A stretch of 64,000 nucleotides of DNA from Tannerella forsythia (lineage in GTDB: Bacteria > Bacteroidota > Bacteroidia > Bacteroidales > Tannerellaceae). Positions 45,193-54,412 of the stretch are shown here, piece after piece. The position numbers and the translations under genes were made by a program. Location of the stretch: assembly GCF_001006485.1 (NCBI RefSeq), contig NZ_JUET01000119.1:124001-188000 (forward strand), in the 5' to 3' direction. How positions within the stretch are numbered: position 1 is the stretch's first letter; each line of letters opens with the position of its first letter. The notes under the pieces are model-generated. The model ran no database searches. It saw only the letters and a list, made by a program, of their open reading frames with translations, and was not told the origin of the DNA.

Positions 45193-47322
45193 TCAAAAGC
45201 TTCTTTTGACCGATATGGACGGGAGGACAGGTATCAACACGAAAGCCTTATACCTCCCGTCTTTTTTATAGACGGCATACGGATTAGCGCGGTTCGTTAC
45301 GTTCAACAACGAAAACTGCCACGTCAGCCCGCCGTGTTTCAATTTCCTTTCGACCGTATAATTGATATCGGCCCTGAAATAGTTTTTCAGCCGGATATTC
45401 GGATAAGGCGGAACATGATGAACTTCAAACAAATCTCCATTCGTTTCGATGTATCCGTTCGGGAACGTAGGTAAGCCCATACCCGGGTAAGATACTTCGG
45501 GAACATAATAGGGATAACCGCTTTTAAACTGCATTTGCAGGGATAGCGTATGGGTATTCGTGGGCTTCCTGCGTACTACGTATCCGGCAAAAGCCGATAA
45601 GTCGTGAGGCGCATCGTATTTAAACGGATACGAACGACCTCCAAACGTGCGTCGCGATCGTGACAAGGTATACGACACCCATCCGGTAAACGCCCCTCGA
45701 CCATATTCGGCCATAAACTCTACCCCCATCGAAACGCCTTTTCCCTGTGCATAATCCGAATGAGCGTCCAAATAATATTCCAGGTTTCTGATCAACAGAA
45801 GATTCCGCATGCTTTTGTAGTAAGCCTCAATCGAGAGCGTCAGATGCTCGTTCGTATAATTTTTCCAGCCGACGGATATTTGGTCGGATTGCGGCAAAAT
45901 ATTTTCGCGAAATGGCACCCAGTAGTCCGTCTTTGCATTATAATCGATCTCATTGATCGTATGTACGGGCTGATACATTCGGTCGTAAGCCAGCATCAGT
46001 TTGTCCTTCTCGCCGATAAATGTGTTTATTTTCAACCTCGGCTCCCAAGCAAACCGACTGATGTTTTCGCTGCGATACAACGAGGCGCGAAGCCCTGCGC
46101 TGAAAAGCCATTTCCGGTACTTGAACTCATCGTACACATAGGCCGATGTTTTAAAAAGTGTCAGATGATCGCTATGATATACGGATTTGTGCTTGTTGAG
46201 CGATTTATATACGTAATCCGGCATATATCGTTGATAAGCCCCTTCCCATCCGTAAAAAAACGTGTGATGGTCCGCGATCTCATGCTTTAACAAGAACCTC
46301 GCCCCCAATTCGTTCATACGCGAGGCATTTTCATTTTTCAGCTCCTGTTTCGATTCCGGAGATTCTTGTTTGTTCCTGTAATAATTGAAGTTGTTCAGTC
46401 CGGTGTAATAGGTGTGACCGGATAATGACAGACCTTGTTTGAGCCGCGCCTGATAACGGAGCGATGTGGTGAGCGTCTTCCAGCCATAGCCGAACTTCTC
46501 CCAAGAACTCTCTTCCGAATATTTTTTATGTTTCTTATTCGTTCCTCCCATATCATCGTAACCGTAATAAAAGAGCCACGATAGTTGATGGCTGTCGTTG
46601 AGTTTCCAGGTAAGTTTACCGTTCAAGTCGGCAAAAGAAACCATCGGATAGCCGGCTTGACGTTGATCGATGACCGACATCAAACCGTTAAGCAGCAAAT
46701 CGAGAAAAGAACGTCGGCCCGCAATCAGATAACTCAACCGGTCTTTGACGATCGGACCTTCGGAGGCTGCCGTACCGGCAAGAAGCCCCAACGATACCGA
46801 ATGCCGGTACTTCCCGAAGTCTCCTTCTTTCGCATCGACCGAAACCACCCCCGACAACTTATCGCCATAATGTGCCGGAATACCTCCCTTATAGATTTCT
46901 GCCGTACGGATGGCATCCGCATTGAAGATGGAAAAGAGGCCAAACGTATGATTCTGATTATATATCGGCACATCGTCTGTCAGGTAGAGCGTCTGATCGT
47001 TCGTGCCTCCGCGGATGTTCAGTTGGGAAGAGCCCTCCATACCCGCCGACACGCCGGGAAGAAATTGCAATGTCTTGATCACGTCGCGCTCGCCGAGAAA
47101 AAGCGGAGCGACCTTCAGCAGATTCGTATTGATTCGCATATTGCCCAATCCCCGACTGTCGATGTTCCTGCTTCGCGCTTCCACCACTACCTCATCGAGC
47201 AAGACCTGCCTTCTGATTTCTGACGCCGCCGTGCTGTCGGTCGGAACGACAGGTTGTTGCGCCGAGACAAAACCGGACACGATACTATGAAGAAAAAACA
47301 AACCGATTCTTTTCATGGCCAT
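45193..47322 (-). CDS. TonB-dependent receptor
   Basis: A 709-aa outer-membrane receptor with a signal peptide (RIGLFFLHSIVSGFVSAQ). There is no carboxypeptidase-like N-terminal domain. The plug follows directly: LDEVVVEARSRN (TonB-box-like), LPGVSAGMEGSSQLNIRGG and YLTDDVPIYNQNH. A beta-barrel then ends in RSF. The start overlaps the DUF4249 gene by 10 bp (a second ATG at 47316 overlaps by 4 bp), so the two are coupled. TonB receptors paired with DUF4249 lipoproteins are common in Bacteroidetes; the ligand is unknown. Confidence 0.92.
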   Translation of the reverse strand: MAMKRIGLFFLHSIVSGFVSAQQPVVPTDSTAASEIRRQVLLDEVVVEARSRNIDSRGLGNMRINTNLLKVAPLFLGERDVIKTLQFLPGVSAGMEGSSQLNIRGGTNDQTLYLTDDVPIYNQNHTFGLFSIFNADAIRTAEIYKGGIPAHYGDKLSGVVSVDAKEGDFGKYRHSVSLGLLAGTAASEGPIVKDRLSYLIAGRRSFLDLLLNGLMSVIDQRQAGYPMVSFADLNGKLTWKLNDSHQLSWLFYYGYDDMGGTNKKHKKYSEESSWEKFGYGWKTLTTSLRYQARLKQGLSLSGHTYYTGLNNFNYYRNKQESPESKQELKNENASRMNELGARFLLKHEIADHHTFFYGWEGAYQRYMPDYVYKSLNKHKSVYHSDHLTLFKTSAYVYDEFKYRKWLFSAGLRASLYRSENISRFAWEPRLKINTFIGEKDKLMLAYDRMYQPVHTINEIDYNAKTDYWVPFRENILPQSDQISVGWKNYTNEHLTLSIEAYYKSMRNLLLIRNLEYYLDAHSDYAQGKGVSMGVEFMAEYGRGAFTGWVSYTLSRSRRTFGGRSYPFKYDAPHDLSAFAGYVVRRKPTNTHTLSLQMQFKSGYPYYVPEVSYPGMGLPTFPNGYIETNGDLFEVHHVPPYPNIRLKNYFRADINYTVERKLKHGGLTWQFSLLNVTNRANPYAVYKKDGRYKAFVLIPVLPSISVKRSF

Positions 47323-48248
47323 ATCGTTTCCCTCTTAGGCAAATCAAATACGTAATTCTCTTCGTTCATGCCCGCAAATATACCGAGCCCCTGTTCCACA
47401 TTGCCGTATACGGGCTGAGGCTTGTAAAAAATCGATGAGATATCGTCTTCCGTAACGATCATCGTTTTTTGTTCATACAGCGTTTTGTTATACCGGTCGT
47501 ATTCGGGAGTTGCCGTGATTAACTTGACCCGTATTCTGTCCGGTTCGGGCCTCCGGACGGTATCCCTTCCGCTCGACGCATAGACCGGAGCAAAGACAAG
47601 CTCGGTCAGAGCCGACAGATTCTTATGCTTGACTCGCAGAAAGCCGATATGATACATCGCGCCCACTTGCTCGTTGATCATGCCCGTACCGACCTGACGG
47701 TTCACCATGTCGATCAATCCGTTATTGGCATATAAATCGGAGTATTGATCGATCACCGTATCCTGCCGTTGCCGGTAGGCGGTTATCCAAAGACTCTCGT
47801 CTTCGCACCGGGCGATATCGAAAGAGGTCAAGCGGACAAGTTGTCTGTAACCTCCGGACGAATATGCGGCCGTACAGCGGATTGAAGCCGGCACACGGGT
47901 ATGCGCCCGGACCTCCGGCAGACCGGCATAAGCTACCCGGATCGAATAAGTCGCTCCCGCCTGCGGATGCCTGGGCAACAGCAACACGGAATCCGTACAG
48001 ACGGCATCGAACAGTAGCGCATCGTTTTCTTGCAAAACGATATGCGCTCCCGTCAAAGCGTGTATGGCATAGCCTTTCTCCGAATGTGTTAATTTGTGCA
48101 GCCTCACCCGAATCGAGTCCGACGGATTCAGATAGCTGTTTACAATGATACGCTCCGCCTCCGTCACCGACGACGGCGGTATATCGTAATTCACCGAACA
48201 GGCGCTCACAAACAGTCCGATCAGGCCCCAAAAAAGGTTCTCTCTCAT
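47313..48248 (-). CDS. DUF4249 lipoprotein
   Basis: A 311-aa lipoprotein: the signal MRENLFWGLIGLFVSAC has its lipobox Cys at residue 17. The start at 48248 is taken because of that signal. The beta-rich N-terminal domain (RIIVNSYLNPSDSIRVRLHK, split at the Asp, then GAHIVLQEND) and the following TYSIRVAY match the DUF4249 family. These are surface or periplasmic partners of a neighbouring TonB receptor. The gene starts 32 bp after the barrel-protein gene, so three genes share one operon. Confidence 0.87.
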   Translation of the reverse strand: MRENLFWGLIGLFVSACSVNYDIPPSSVTEAERIIVNSYLNPSDSIRVRLHKLTHSEKGYAIHALTGAHIVLQENDALLFDAVCTDSVLLLPRHPQAGATYSIRVAYAGLPEVRAHTRVPASIRCTAAYSSGGYRQLVRLTSFDIARCEDESLWITAYRQRQDTVIDQYSDLYANNGLIDMVNRQVGTGMINEQVGAMYHIGFLRVKHKNLSALTELVFAPVYASSGRDTVRRPEPDRIRVKLITATPEYDRYNKTLYEQKTMIVTEDDISSIFYKPQPVYGNVEQGLGIFAGMNEENYVFDLPKRETIWP

Positions 48249-48280
48249 TTTTATTTTATGCAATGAATCGGTGTGGTGAC

Positions 48281-48913
48281 TTAGAAGGGAATCCATACGG
48301 ACACCTGCCAGTCACGGAATTTCCCGGAGGTGAAGTCTTTCGTCTCGATGACATTCGAAAGACCGTGTTTATAGCTGATCCCTAACTCCATGAATTTTAA
48401 GTTATATGCTATTTTTCCGACAAACAGCACATCGAACGGATGCTTCATATCCTCCTTTTCATAACCTGCGAAATAGTAGACCGGCTCCACACCTGCCCCC
48501 ACACTCAATCCTTTATAAACAGGATAGTTGATAGTTCCTCCCAATGAAGCGAAACAGGCATAGGCGGACGATGATAGAAAATAGATTCCACCGACCTGCG
48601 GGTTGTCGGACGGTTGCTGCTTTAGAATCGGGCGATACAGGTAATCCCATGATTTTACCCCGACGGAAGCATCCAGATCGACAAATGCCTTACACGAAGT
48701 AAACGGATGCAAACGAAAGCGATAACCTACGAATCCGTTCAGTTTGTAATCGACGTCTCTAAGGGTCATATTCTCATATCTTGCCTTGATACCGCCATAA
48801 CTGAAACTGCCCGAACCTCCTCCCACCAACAAGCCGGTCTGCGTCTGCGCTCCAACAGGCAAGGATAAAAAAAGAAGAAAGAGGAAGAGAAGAGTTGTTT
48901 TTATTTTTATCAT
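48281..48913 (-). CDS. Outer membrane beta-barrel-like protein
   Basis: A 210-aa exported protein (signal KIKTTLLFLFLLFLSLPVGAQ). The mature part alternates hydrophobic and polar residues, with aromatic ends (YKLNGFVGYRFRL, LSVGAGVEPVYYF, MELGISYKHGL) and finishes WIPF with terminal Phe, as in small outer-membrane barrels. I do not recognise a named family. It is first in an operon with the DUF4249 and TonB receptor genes and probably contributes to the same surface system. Confidence 0.78.
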   Translation of the reverse strand: MIKIKTTLLFLFLLFLSLPVGAQTQTGLLVGGGSGSFSYGGIKARYENMTLRDVDYKLNGFVGYRFRLHPFTSCKAFVDLDASVGVKSWDYLYRPILKQQPSDNPQVGGIYFLSSSAYACFASLGGTINYPVYKGLSVGAGVEPVYYFAGYEKEDMKHPFDVLFVGKIAYNLKFMELGISYKHGLSNVIETKDFTSGKFRDWQVSVWIPF

Positions 48914-48951
48914 GATAATTCAAAATAGATACATTTTTGCAAATAAAAGAA

Positions 48952-48982
48952 CAAAAGTAATACAAAGACCTTGCATTCCAAA
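48952..48982 (-). promoter_or_regulatory. Canonical Bacteroidetes promoter of the TonB operon
   Basis: Minus strand: TTTG (48979-48982), exactly 19 bp, then TACTTTTG (48952-48959). This is the full -33/-7 consensus, 38 bp before the first start codon. Confidence 0.8.
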
Positions 48983-49090
48983 TTTTGAGAATAGATATGC
49001 ATACGATATGAAAATAAGAAATCATTACGGATAAATGGATTTTCGTGTATGTTTTTTACCGATTTTACGGATTGGCTAAAAAAAAGAAGT

Positions 49091-49115
49091 TTTTTTACCC
49101 CTATCCGGTAAAAAA
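49091..49115. other. Perfect AT-rich hairpin in a 560-bp intergenic region
   Basis: TTTTTTACC and GGTAAAAAA pair perfectly (9 bp) around a 7-base loop. It lies in the divergent gap 48914-49475, which otherwise holds the minus-strand promoter and no credible gene. It could be a terminator-like element or the mark of a small RNA; evidence is only structural. Confidence 0.4.
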
Positions 49116-49475
49116 TCATTCTCTTCGAAAAAGGCTGAAATTTATGTTTTATTAATAATTTCACCAAGAAAAGAGAGAAATTTTCTTTCTCTGACTTGGC
49201 ACCATCATTCTTAAATAAACATAAAAAGCGATCCGTTACCGCCACATTTATTCCTCTTTTGCATCATACTTATAAAACCGTATCTCAATGGATTATGTTA
49301 AATATTCTAATTCATTTGCTTGGAATACGGAAAAACCGTATGTTTGCTTTCAAAAAATGCGTTTTATATCGTAATAAAGACAGACAGACATTAAACTTTA
49401 GCGGTAAAATCAGGTCTAATCATCAAGTGACAACGGACATAAATATATAAACTAAACATAAGAGGAGAAACGAAT

Positions 49476-50828
49476 ATGAAAACAATGAAATTAACTTCCA
49501 TCATGGTAATGCTTACGTTAGCATTCGGTGCAATGGCGCAGGAAGAGTTTTACGATGACGTGTATTTCTCTTCCGGGAAGACAAAGAAAAAGGAGAAAAC
49601 GAGTCGTCAGAATACGTCATCCGCCTATGCATCTTCCGATTCAAGGACAACTGCAAGGCAGCGATCGATCACAGAGATGGATGTAGATGCATATAATCGC
49701 CGGTACAACGAAAGAGCGGACGAAGCTTATGATGACATGACAGACGATACGATTCAAGTGCAGGAACGCCGTTCGGACAATGAATATTCGGAACGTATTG
49801 TTCGTTATCATTCGCCCAGCAAAATCACCATTGCCGGAGCAGATAATGTGGAACTGAATCTGAGTGACGGCTATTATTCCTACGGATACGACACCGATTA
49901 TTCCGACGGGGAATCCAATGTGAATATCCATGTGAACATCGGCAACGGATGGGATAGCTGGTATTCGTGGTATGATCCGTGGTCTTACTACTCGCCTTAT
50001 TCGTGGCGATGGAGACGTCCTTATTGGGGCTGGAGCTTCGGCTGGGGTTGGGGCGGTTTTTATGCCGGCTGGTACGATCCGTGGTATGATCCGTGGTACG
50101 GAGGGTATTACGGTGGCTGCTGGAGCTGCTATCACTACCCTTACTATCCGTATTACACAGACAGCTATTACAGTTGGGGGGGGCCAAGCTATGGGCATGG
50201 CCGGATGACGGTAGGCAGCAATCGCTCAACCAGCTACCGTACCTCTTCTTCCTCACGTGACGGGATTGCCTCATCGCGTTCTTCGTCATACGGAGACAGG
50301 TACTCTTCCGACCGAAGTTCATCGATGCGTAGCAGCGACCGGTCGGGCCGGAATTCGAGCTCGCTGAGTCGTTCAAGTCGTTCCGGACGCTCGGAGGATG
50401 GGTATGCAGGCAGCAGCCGCTCGGGCAGTTACGGCAGTAGCCGTTCATCGGGCAGCAGCCGCTCGGGTTATGATCCGTATTCGGGCAGCTCAAACCGCAG
50501 CAGCAGTATGCGTACCACACGTACCACTCGCAGTTCCGATGCTTACTCGGGCGATCGAGGCTCGAGCATGCGCGGCAACACGGGGGGGAGTTATTCGGGC
50601 AGCAGTCGCTCCGGCAGCTTCGGGAGCAGTCGCTCGGCAGGTGGCAGCTATTCGGGCGGAAGCAGTCGTTCGAGCAGCTATAGCGGCGGTAGCAGTACAC
50701 GTTCGAGCGGAAGTTATAACAGCGGTAGCAGTTTTGGCGGAAGCAGCAGTCGTTCGAGTGGCGGAAGCTATGGCGGCGGCGGCGGAAACAGCAGTAACCG
50801 TTCGGGGTCGGGCGGCGGCCGGCGATAA
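49476..50828 (+). CDS. Secreted low-complexity Trp/Tyr/Gly- then Ser/Arg/Gly-rich protein
   Basis: A 450-aa protein with a signal peptide (TSIMVMLTLAFGAMAQ), preceded by a strong AGGAG ribosome site unusual for the phylum. Three parts: a charged region (residues ~20-140) with a lysine patch and acidic stretches; a Trp/Tyr/Gly-rich segment (~155-245; WSFGWGWGG, WYDPWYDPWYGGYYGG); and a Ser/Arg/Gly-rich tail to the end (repeats of SSRSGS, GSSRS, GGSYSGG). The tail resembles disordered or sticky domains. No family recognised. The FadL-like gene follows, possibly in the same transcript. Confidence 0.7.
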   Translation: MKTMKLTSIMVMLTLAFGAMAQEEFYDDVYFSSGKTKKKEKTSRQNTSSAYASSDSRTTARQRSITEMDVDAYNRRYNERADEAYDDMTDDTIQVQERRSDNEYSERIVRYHSPSKITIAGADNVELNLSDGYYSYGYDTDYSDGESNVNIHVNIGNGWDSWYSWYDPWSYYSPYSWRWRRPYWGWSFGWGWGGFYAGWYDPWYDPWYGGYYGGCWSCYHYPYYPYYTDSYYSWGGPSYGHGRMTVGSNRSTSYRTSSSSRDGIASSRSSSYGDRYSSDRSSSMRSSDRSGRNSSSLSRSSRSGRSEDGYAGSSRSGSYGSSRSSGSSRSGYDPYSGSSNRSSSMRTTRTTRSSDAYSGDRGSSMRGNTGGSYSGSSRSGSFGSSRSAGGSYSGGSSRSSSYSGGSSTRSSGSYNSGSSFGGSSSRSSGGSYGGGGGNSSNRSGSGGGRR

Positions 50829-50924
50829 AACACGCCATTTCAGAAAAATACATACGAGACAGATAGAATCTTAAGGGTGCATCTTGCACCCTTAATCCAT
50901 ATTCGAACAAAAAAAAGGAAAACG

Positions 50925-52535
50925 ATGAACAAAAAAGGATGGTATATAGGCATAATGGTTTTAAGCAGCGGATGGTTGTTTGCACAGGGTGAGATGGACG
51001 CCTATCGCTTTTCGCAGACGGAACTAAACGGCACGGCGCGATCGATGAGTATGGGCGGAGCCTTCGGCGCTTTGGGTGGAGACATGTCCGTCATGTCTCA
51101 TAACCCCGCAGGACTCGGTGTATATCGCAGTTCGGAGGTGCAAGCCACCTTGAACCTGTCGATGGCCAATATGTCGTCAAACTGGACCGGGATCAATCGA
51201 TCACAAAACCGCACGCGATTCAATTTCGACAATTTGTCGTATGTCGGATATTTTCCCACAGGATACGATACGGGAATAAAAGGGTGGAACTTCGGTGTTT
51301 CATACCACCGGGTGAAGAATTTTTACCGTACTTATCAGGCCGTCGGCAATCCGAAACATTCATTAGCGGACTATACGGCAGCGATGGCAACGAATGCACG
51401 CAAAGATGGCGGAATTCCGGAAAGAGACTTGAAGGCCAATGATCCTTATCAGAATTCGAAACTAAGCGCTCACTGGCTGTCTATTCTGGGATACCAATCC
51501 GGTTTCTTCGGCACCAAGTACAAGTGGAATGACGTATATCACAGCGGTTTCGGTGAATATGACGGAAGCGGCATCTGGAACCCTGCTTCACCGAAAGAAG
51601 CGATGATGAATATCCGGGAAAGCGGCTGGATCAGTGAGTATAATTTTTCGGCTTCGCTGAACATCTCCGATTACGTTTTTTTAGGAGCGACATTGGGACT
51701 TTCCGATATCAACTACCGATTATACTCGAAACATGATGAGGACTTCGGTGGGGGCGATTATTTGTTTATGGAAAACGCTTTGGAAACGAATGGAACAGGT
51801 TATTCGCTGAATACGGGAGTCATTGTTCGTCCGGCACAGGCTTTCCGCTTTGGTGTCGCATACAATTCGCCCAAATGGTATAAAATGACGGATTTTGCAT
51901 ATGCCCGGGGCGAGAGTTATATCAAGGCTTATACAGACAAGCCTAAAATGGAAGGAAAAACTCCTACCGGAACATTCCATTATTCGTATCGTTCGCCCGA
52001 CCGGTGGATTTTCAGTATGGCAGGAATTATCGGCACATCGGCACTTATCAGCGTCGATTATGAATTGACCAATTACAAAGCGATGCGTTTGGGCAATGAA
52101 GATGCGACAGAATACTACGACGATATTACAATGCAGGTAAAACGGGATTTCAAGATAGGTCAGACACTTAAAGTCGGGGCGGAATACCGGGTTACTCCTC
52201 AGTTTGCAATACGAGGCGGTTATGTATGGCAACCGTCTCCCATGCAAGAAACATTAACGCTGGGGAAGCAGGAAGTATTTACTGCCGGTACGGTAACGCA
52301 TTATACGATCGCCGGGCAGACCCATTATTATACGGCAGGATTAGGATATCGCTTCACACCGAATTTCTACATGGATTTGGCATGTATCTACCGGACACAA
52401 CAAGAAGATCTGTATCCGTTCTCTAACGTTTTTATCAAAGATGCCAGATATCATATCAAGCCGGTGAATGCCGAGCCTGCCAAAGTAACAGCCAATACGA
52501 CAAGATTGGCATTGACCCTCGGTTATAAGTTTTGA
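50925..52535 (+). CDS. FadL/OmpP1-family outer membrane transporter
   Basis: A 536-aa outer-membrane protein. ATG 50925 is chosen because it gives a signal peptide (KKGWYIGIMVLSSGWLFAQ) behind AAAGGAAAACG. The N-terminal hatch region (ARSMSMGGAFGALGGDMSVMSHNPAGLGVY) has the FadL-family hallmark GA-x-GGDxS...NPAG. The barrel ends LALTLGYKF with terminal Phe. FadL/TodX proteins take up hydrophobic compounds; the Bacteroidetes members are often called OmpP1-like and their substrate here is unknown. A hairpin terminator follows. Confidence 0.85.
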   Translation: MNKKGWYIGIMVLSSGWLFAQGEMDAYRFSQTELNGTARSMSMGGAFGALGGDMSVMSHNPAGLGVYRSSEVQATLNLSMANMSSNWTGINRSQNRTRFNFDNLSYVGYFPTGYDTGIKGWNFGVSYHRVKNFYRTYQAVGNPKHSLADYTAAMATNARKDGGIPERDLKANDPYQNSKLSAHWLSILGYQSGFFGTKYKWNDVYHSGFGEYDGSGIWNPASPKEAMMNIRESGWISEYNFSASLNISDYVFLGATLGLSDINYRLYSKHDEDFGGGDYLFMENALETNGTGYSLNTGVIVRPAQAFRFGVAYNSPKWYKMTDFAYARGESYIKAYTDKPKMEGKTPTGTFHYSYRSPDRWIFSMAGIIGTSALISVDYELTNYKAMRLGNEDATEYYDDITMQVKRDFKIGQTLKVGAEYRVTPQFAIRGGYVWQPSPMQETLTLGKQEVFTAGTVTHYTIAGQTHYYTAGLGYRFTPNFYMDLACIYRTQQEDLYPFSNVFIKDARYHIKPVNAEPAKVTANTTRLALTLGYKF

Positions 52536-52575
52536 GGAACAAGGAATCGTCCGAAAAGATGATTTCATCCCCTTG

Positions 52576-52620
52576 ATTCCCCGTTTTGTACAAAAAGATA
52601 CGAAACGGGGAATATTTTAA
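52576..52620 (+). terminator. Hairpin terminator after the FadL-like gene
   Basis: ATTCCCCGTTT (52576-52586) pairs with AAACGGGGAAT (52603-52613), with inner GTA/TAC pairing, followed by ATTTTAAG. The poly-T is weak, so efficiency is uncertain. Confidence 0.6.
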
Positions 52621-52749
52621 GATAAAAATTTGGTCACTTCCGTATTTCTTCTTTCCTTTGCCCCCGTAAAAAAAATAAAACGTATCATTCTAAAAAATTC
52701 GAATTGCCTATTGCATAGACATTACTCTGAAATCAATCTTTAGGACGTA

Positions 52750-53343
52750 ATGAAAAATTTAAAATCGATGGCCGACGAAGAGTTGGTCGTGATGTATGCA
52801 AAAGGAAATAATATTGCATTTGATGTATTGTTGAACCGTTACAAAAGCAGTGTGCACTCGTATATCTACTATATCGTACGTGATCGCGATTTGACGGAAG
52901 ACATTTTTCAGGAAACATTTGTGAAAGTGATCCTAACGATCAAACAGGGCCGTTATACGGAAAACGGTAAGTTTAAGGCCTGGATCACTCGCATCGCACA
53001 CAACCTGATTATCGACCATTTCCGTCAGGAACGGAATGAAAATACGATCTCCAACGATGAGGTGGAGGTTGATCTGTTCAACGATATGCGTCTCTGCGAG
53101 AAGACGGTTGAAGATGCTATGGTGGAGACTCAGGTATTCTCCGATGTAAAAAAAATGGTGGAATATCTGCCGGACAATCAACGTGAAGTGCTGGAGATGC
53201 GCTACTATCAAAACATGAGTTTCAAAGAAATCGCAGATCGTACGGGAGTAAGCATCAATACGGCGTTGGGACGGATGCGCTATGCAATTCTGAACATGCG
53301 TCGGATGGCGGAAGAAAACCGGATCGAACTTTCGATCGCATAA
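52750..53343 (+). CDS. ECF-type RNA polymerase sigma factor
   Basis: A 197-aa sigma-70 family factor with region 2 (AFDVLLNRYKSSVHSYIYYI, then DLTEDIFQETFVKV and AWITRIAHNLIIDHFR) and region 4 (LPDNQREVLEMRYYQ, SFKEIADRTGVSINTALGRM, residues ~142-182). Regions 1.1, 1.2 and 3 are missing, as in RpoE-type ECF factors. No anti-sigma factor is encoded next to it. A small gene follows 97 bp downstream. Confidence 0.92.
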   Translation: MKNLKSMADEELVVMYAKGNNIAFDVLLNRYKSSVHSYIYYIVRDRDLTEDIFQETFVKVILTIKQGRYTENGKFKAWITRIAHNLIIDHFRQERNENTISNDEVEVDLFNDMRLCEKTVEDAMVETQVFSDVKKMVEYLPDNQREVLEMRYYQNMSFKEIADRTGVSINTALGRMRYAILNMRRMAEENRIELSIA

Positions 53344-53440
53344 CTTTCTTGTGGCTTCCATACGTTTGCAGAAAACAAACGGGCGGGAAACAATATTTCA
53401 TCTTAGGTTTCGTTCTTTTTACAGTACGATAAAAAGAAGA

Positions 53441-53626
53441 ATGCCTATGAAAATGATTACACCGTATGTTGCAAACGAGAACCGGGATATGAAAGTAAAG
53501 GAGAGGAAGGGTGAAAATTCCGGGCCGCGTCAGAGCACTTTGGAGTGGATACGCCAGTTTGCAAGGGTTTATGCCTATGAGCCCCAATTAGGAACGGACA
53601 GCTTAGGTTCGTTTGTTATGAATTGA
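53441..53626 (+). CDS. Small conserved-type protein downstream of the ECF sigma gene
   Basis: A 61-aa product starting at ATG 53441, behind AAAAAGAAGA; ATG 53447 is also possible. It has no signal or membrane helix. The basic middle (KVKERKGENSG) precedes STLEWIRQFARVYAYEPQ and ends LGSFVMN. The C-terminal part recalls short proteins found beside this sigma gene in other Bacteroidetes; I cannot name it. It may be real and translationally linked, but coding evidence is modest. Confidence 0.55.
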   Translation: MPMKMITPYVANENRDMKVKERKGENSGPRQSTLEWIRQFARVYAYEPQLGTDSLGSFVMN

Positions 53627-53648
53627 ATCCCTTTATCACTCGTTTTAG

Positions 53649-53686
53649 AAAACACAGTCGGTTAAATGTTAACCGACTGTGTTTTT
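53649..53686 (+). terminator. Intrinsic terminator before rpe
   Basis: AAAACACAGTCGGTTAA pairs with TTAACCGACTGTGTTTT (17 bp, loop ATG), followed by T-rich sequence. It insulates the sigma gene unit from rpe. Confidence 0.9.
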
Positions 53687-53710
53687 CTGTTACAATTCCT
53701 TCGTTTTTGC

Positions 53711-53718
53711 TATCTTTG
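53711..53718 (+). promoter_or_regulatory. -7 box for rpe
   Basis: TATCTTTG, 20 bp before the rpe ATG. Transcripts would have a very short leader. Confidence 0.6.
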
Positions 53719-53738
53719 CAAAAAATAACGAATCAGTC

Positions 53739-54389
53739 ATGAGTCATAAGATTGCCCCCTCCTTATTATCTGCCGATTTTCTGAATTTGCAGCGCGATAT
53801 CGAAATGATTAACCGGAGCGATGCCGACTGGCTTCACCTGGATGTGATGGACGGAGTATTCGTACCGAACATTTCGTTTGGTTTCTCTGTATTGGATGCC
53901 CTGAAAGGAGTATGTAAGAAGCCGATGGATGTGCACTTGATGATTATAGAGCCCCAGAAGTTTATCCGCGAAGTGGCAGCGGCAGGTGCATACATGATGA
54001 ATGTACACTATGAGGCATGTACCCATCTGCACCGTACGATTCATGCAATCAAAGATGCCGGCATGAAAGCCGGTGTGACGCTGAATCCGCATACGCCGAC
54101 AGGGCTGCTCGAAGATATTATTCAGGATGTGGATATGGTGTTGCTCATGTCGGTTAATCCCGGCTATGCCGCTCAGTCATTCATCCAACATTCGGTGCTC
54201 AAGGTAGCCAAGCTCAAACAGATGATTACAGCTCGAGGATTACCGACGCTCATCGAGGTCGATGGTGGGGTGAATAAGGAAACAGCCCGTCCGTTACTCG
54301 ATGCCGGCGCCGATGTGCTGGTGGCAGGAAGTTCTATCTTCAAGTCTTCGAATCCGATTGAGACCATTCGCGAGTTAAAGGCTATCTAA
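53739..54389 (+). CDS. rpe: Ribulose-phosphate 3-epimerase
   Basis: A 216-aa TIM-barrel enzyme interconverting ribulose-5-P and xylulose-5-P. Motifs: IAPSLLSADF at the start, HLDVMDGVFVPN near residue 32 (catalytic Asp and metal His), PMDVHLMI near 63, LLMSVNPGYAAQSFI near 137, and IEVDGGVN near 170 (second catalytic Asp). ATG 53739 fits the family start and the promoter 20 bp upstream. It lies 23 bp before the comEC gene. Confidence 0.96.
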   Translation: MSHKIAPSLLSADFLNLQRDIEMINRSDADWLHLDVMDGVFVPNISFGFSVLDALKGVCKKPMDVHLMIIEPQKFIREVAAAGAYMMNVHYEACTHLHRTIHAIKDAGMKAGVTLNPHTPTGLLEDIIQDVDMVLLMSVNPGYAAQSFIQHSVLKVAKLKQMITARGLPTLIEVDGGVNKETARPLLDAGADVLVAGSSIFKSSNPIETIRELKAI

Positions 54390-54412
54390 TCTGATCTTAT
54401 GTCTCCTTTTTT

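Noticed and set aside
49825-50985. A 386-codon Cys/Ser-rich minus-strand frame
   Set aside because: A shadow of the Ser/Arg/Gly-coding repeats in the opposite strand; composition follows codon complements.
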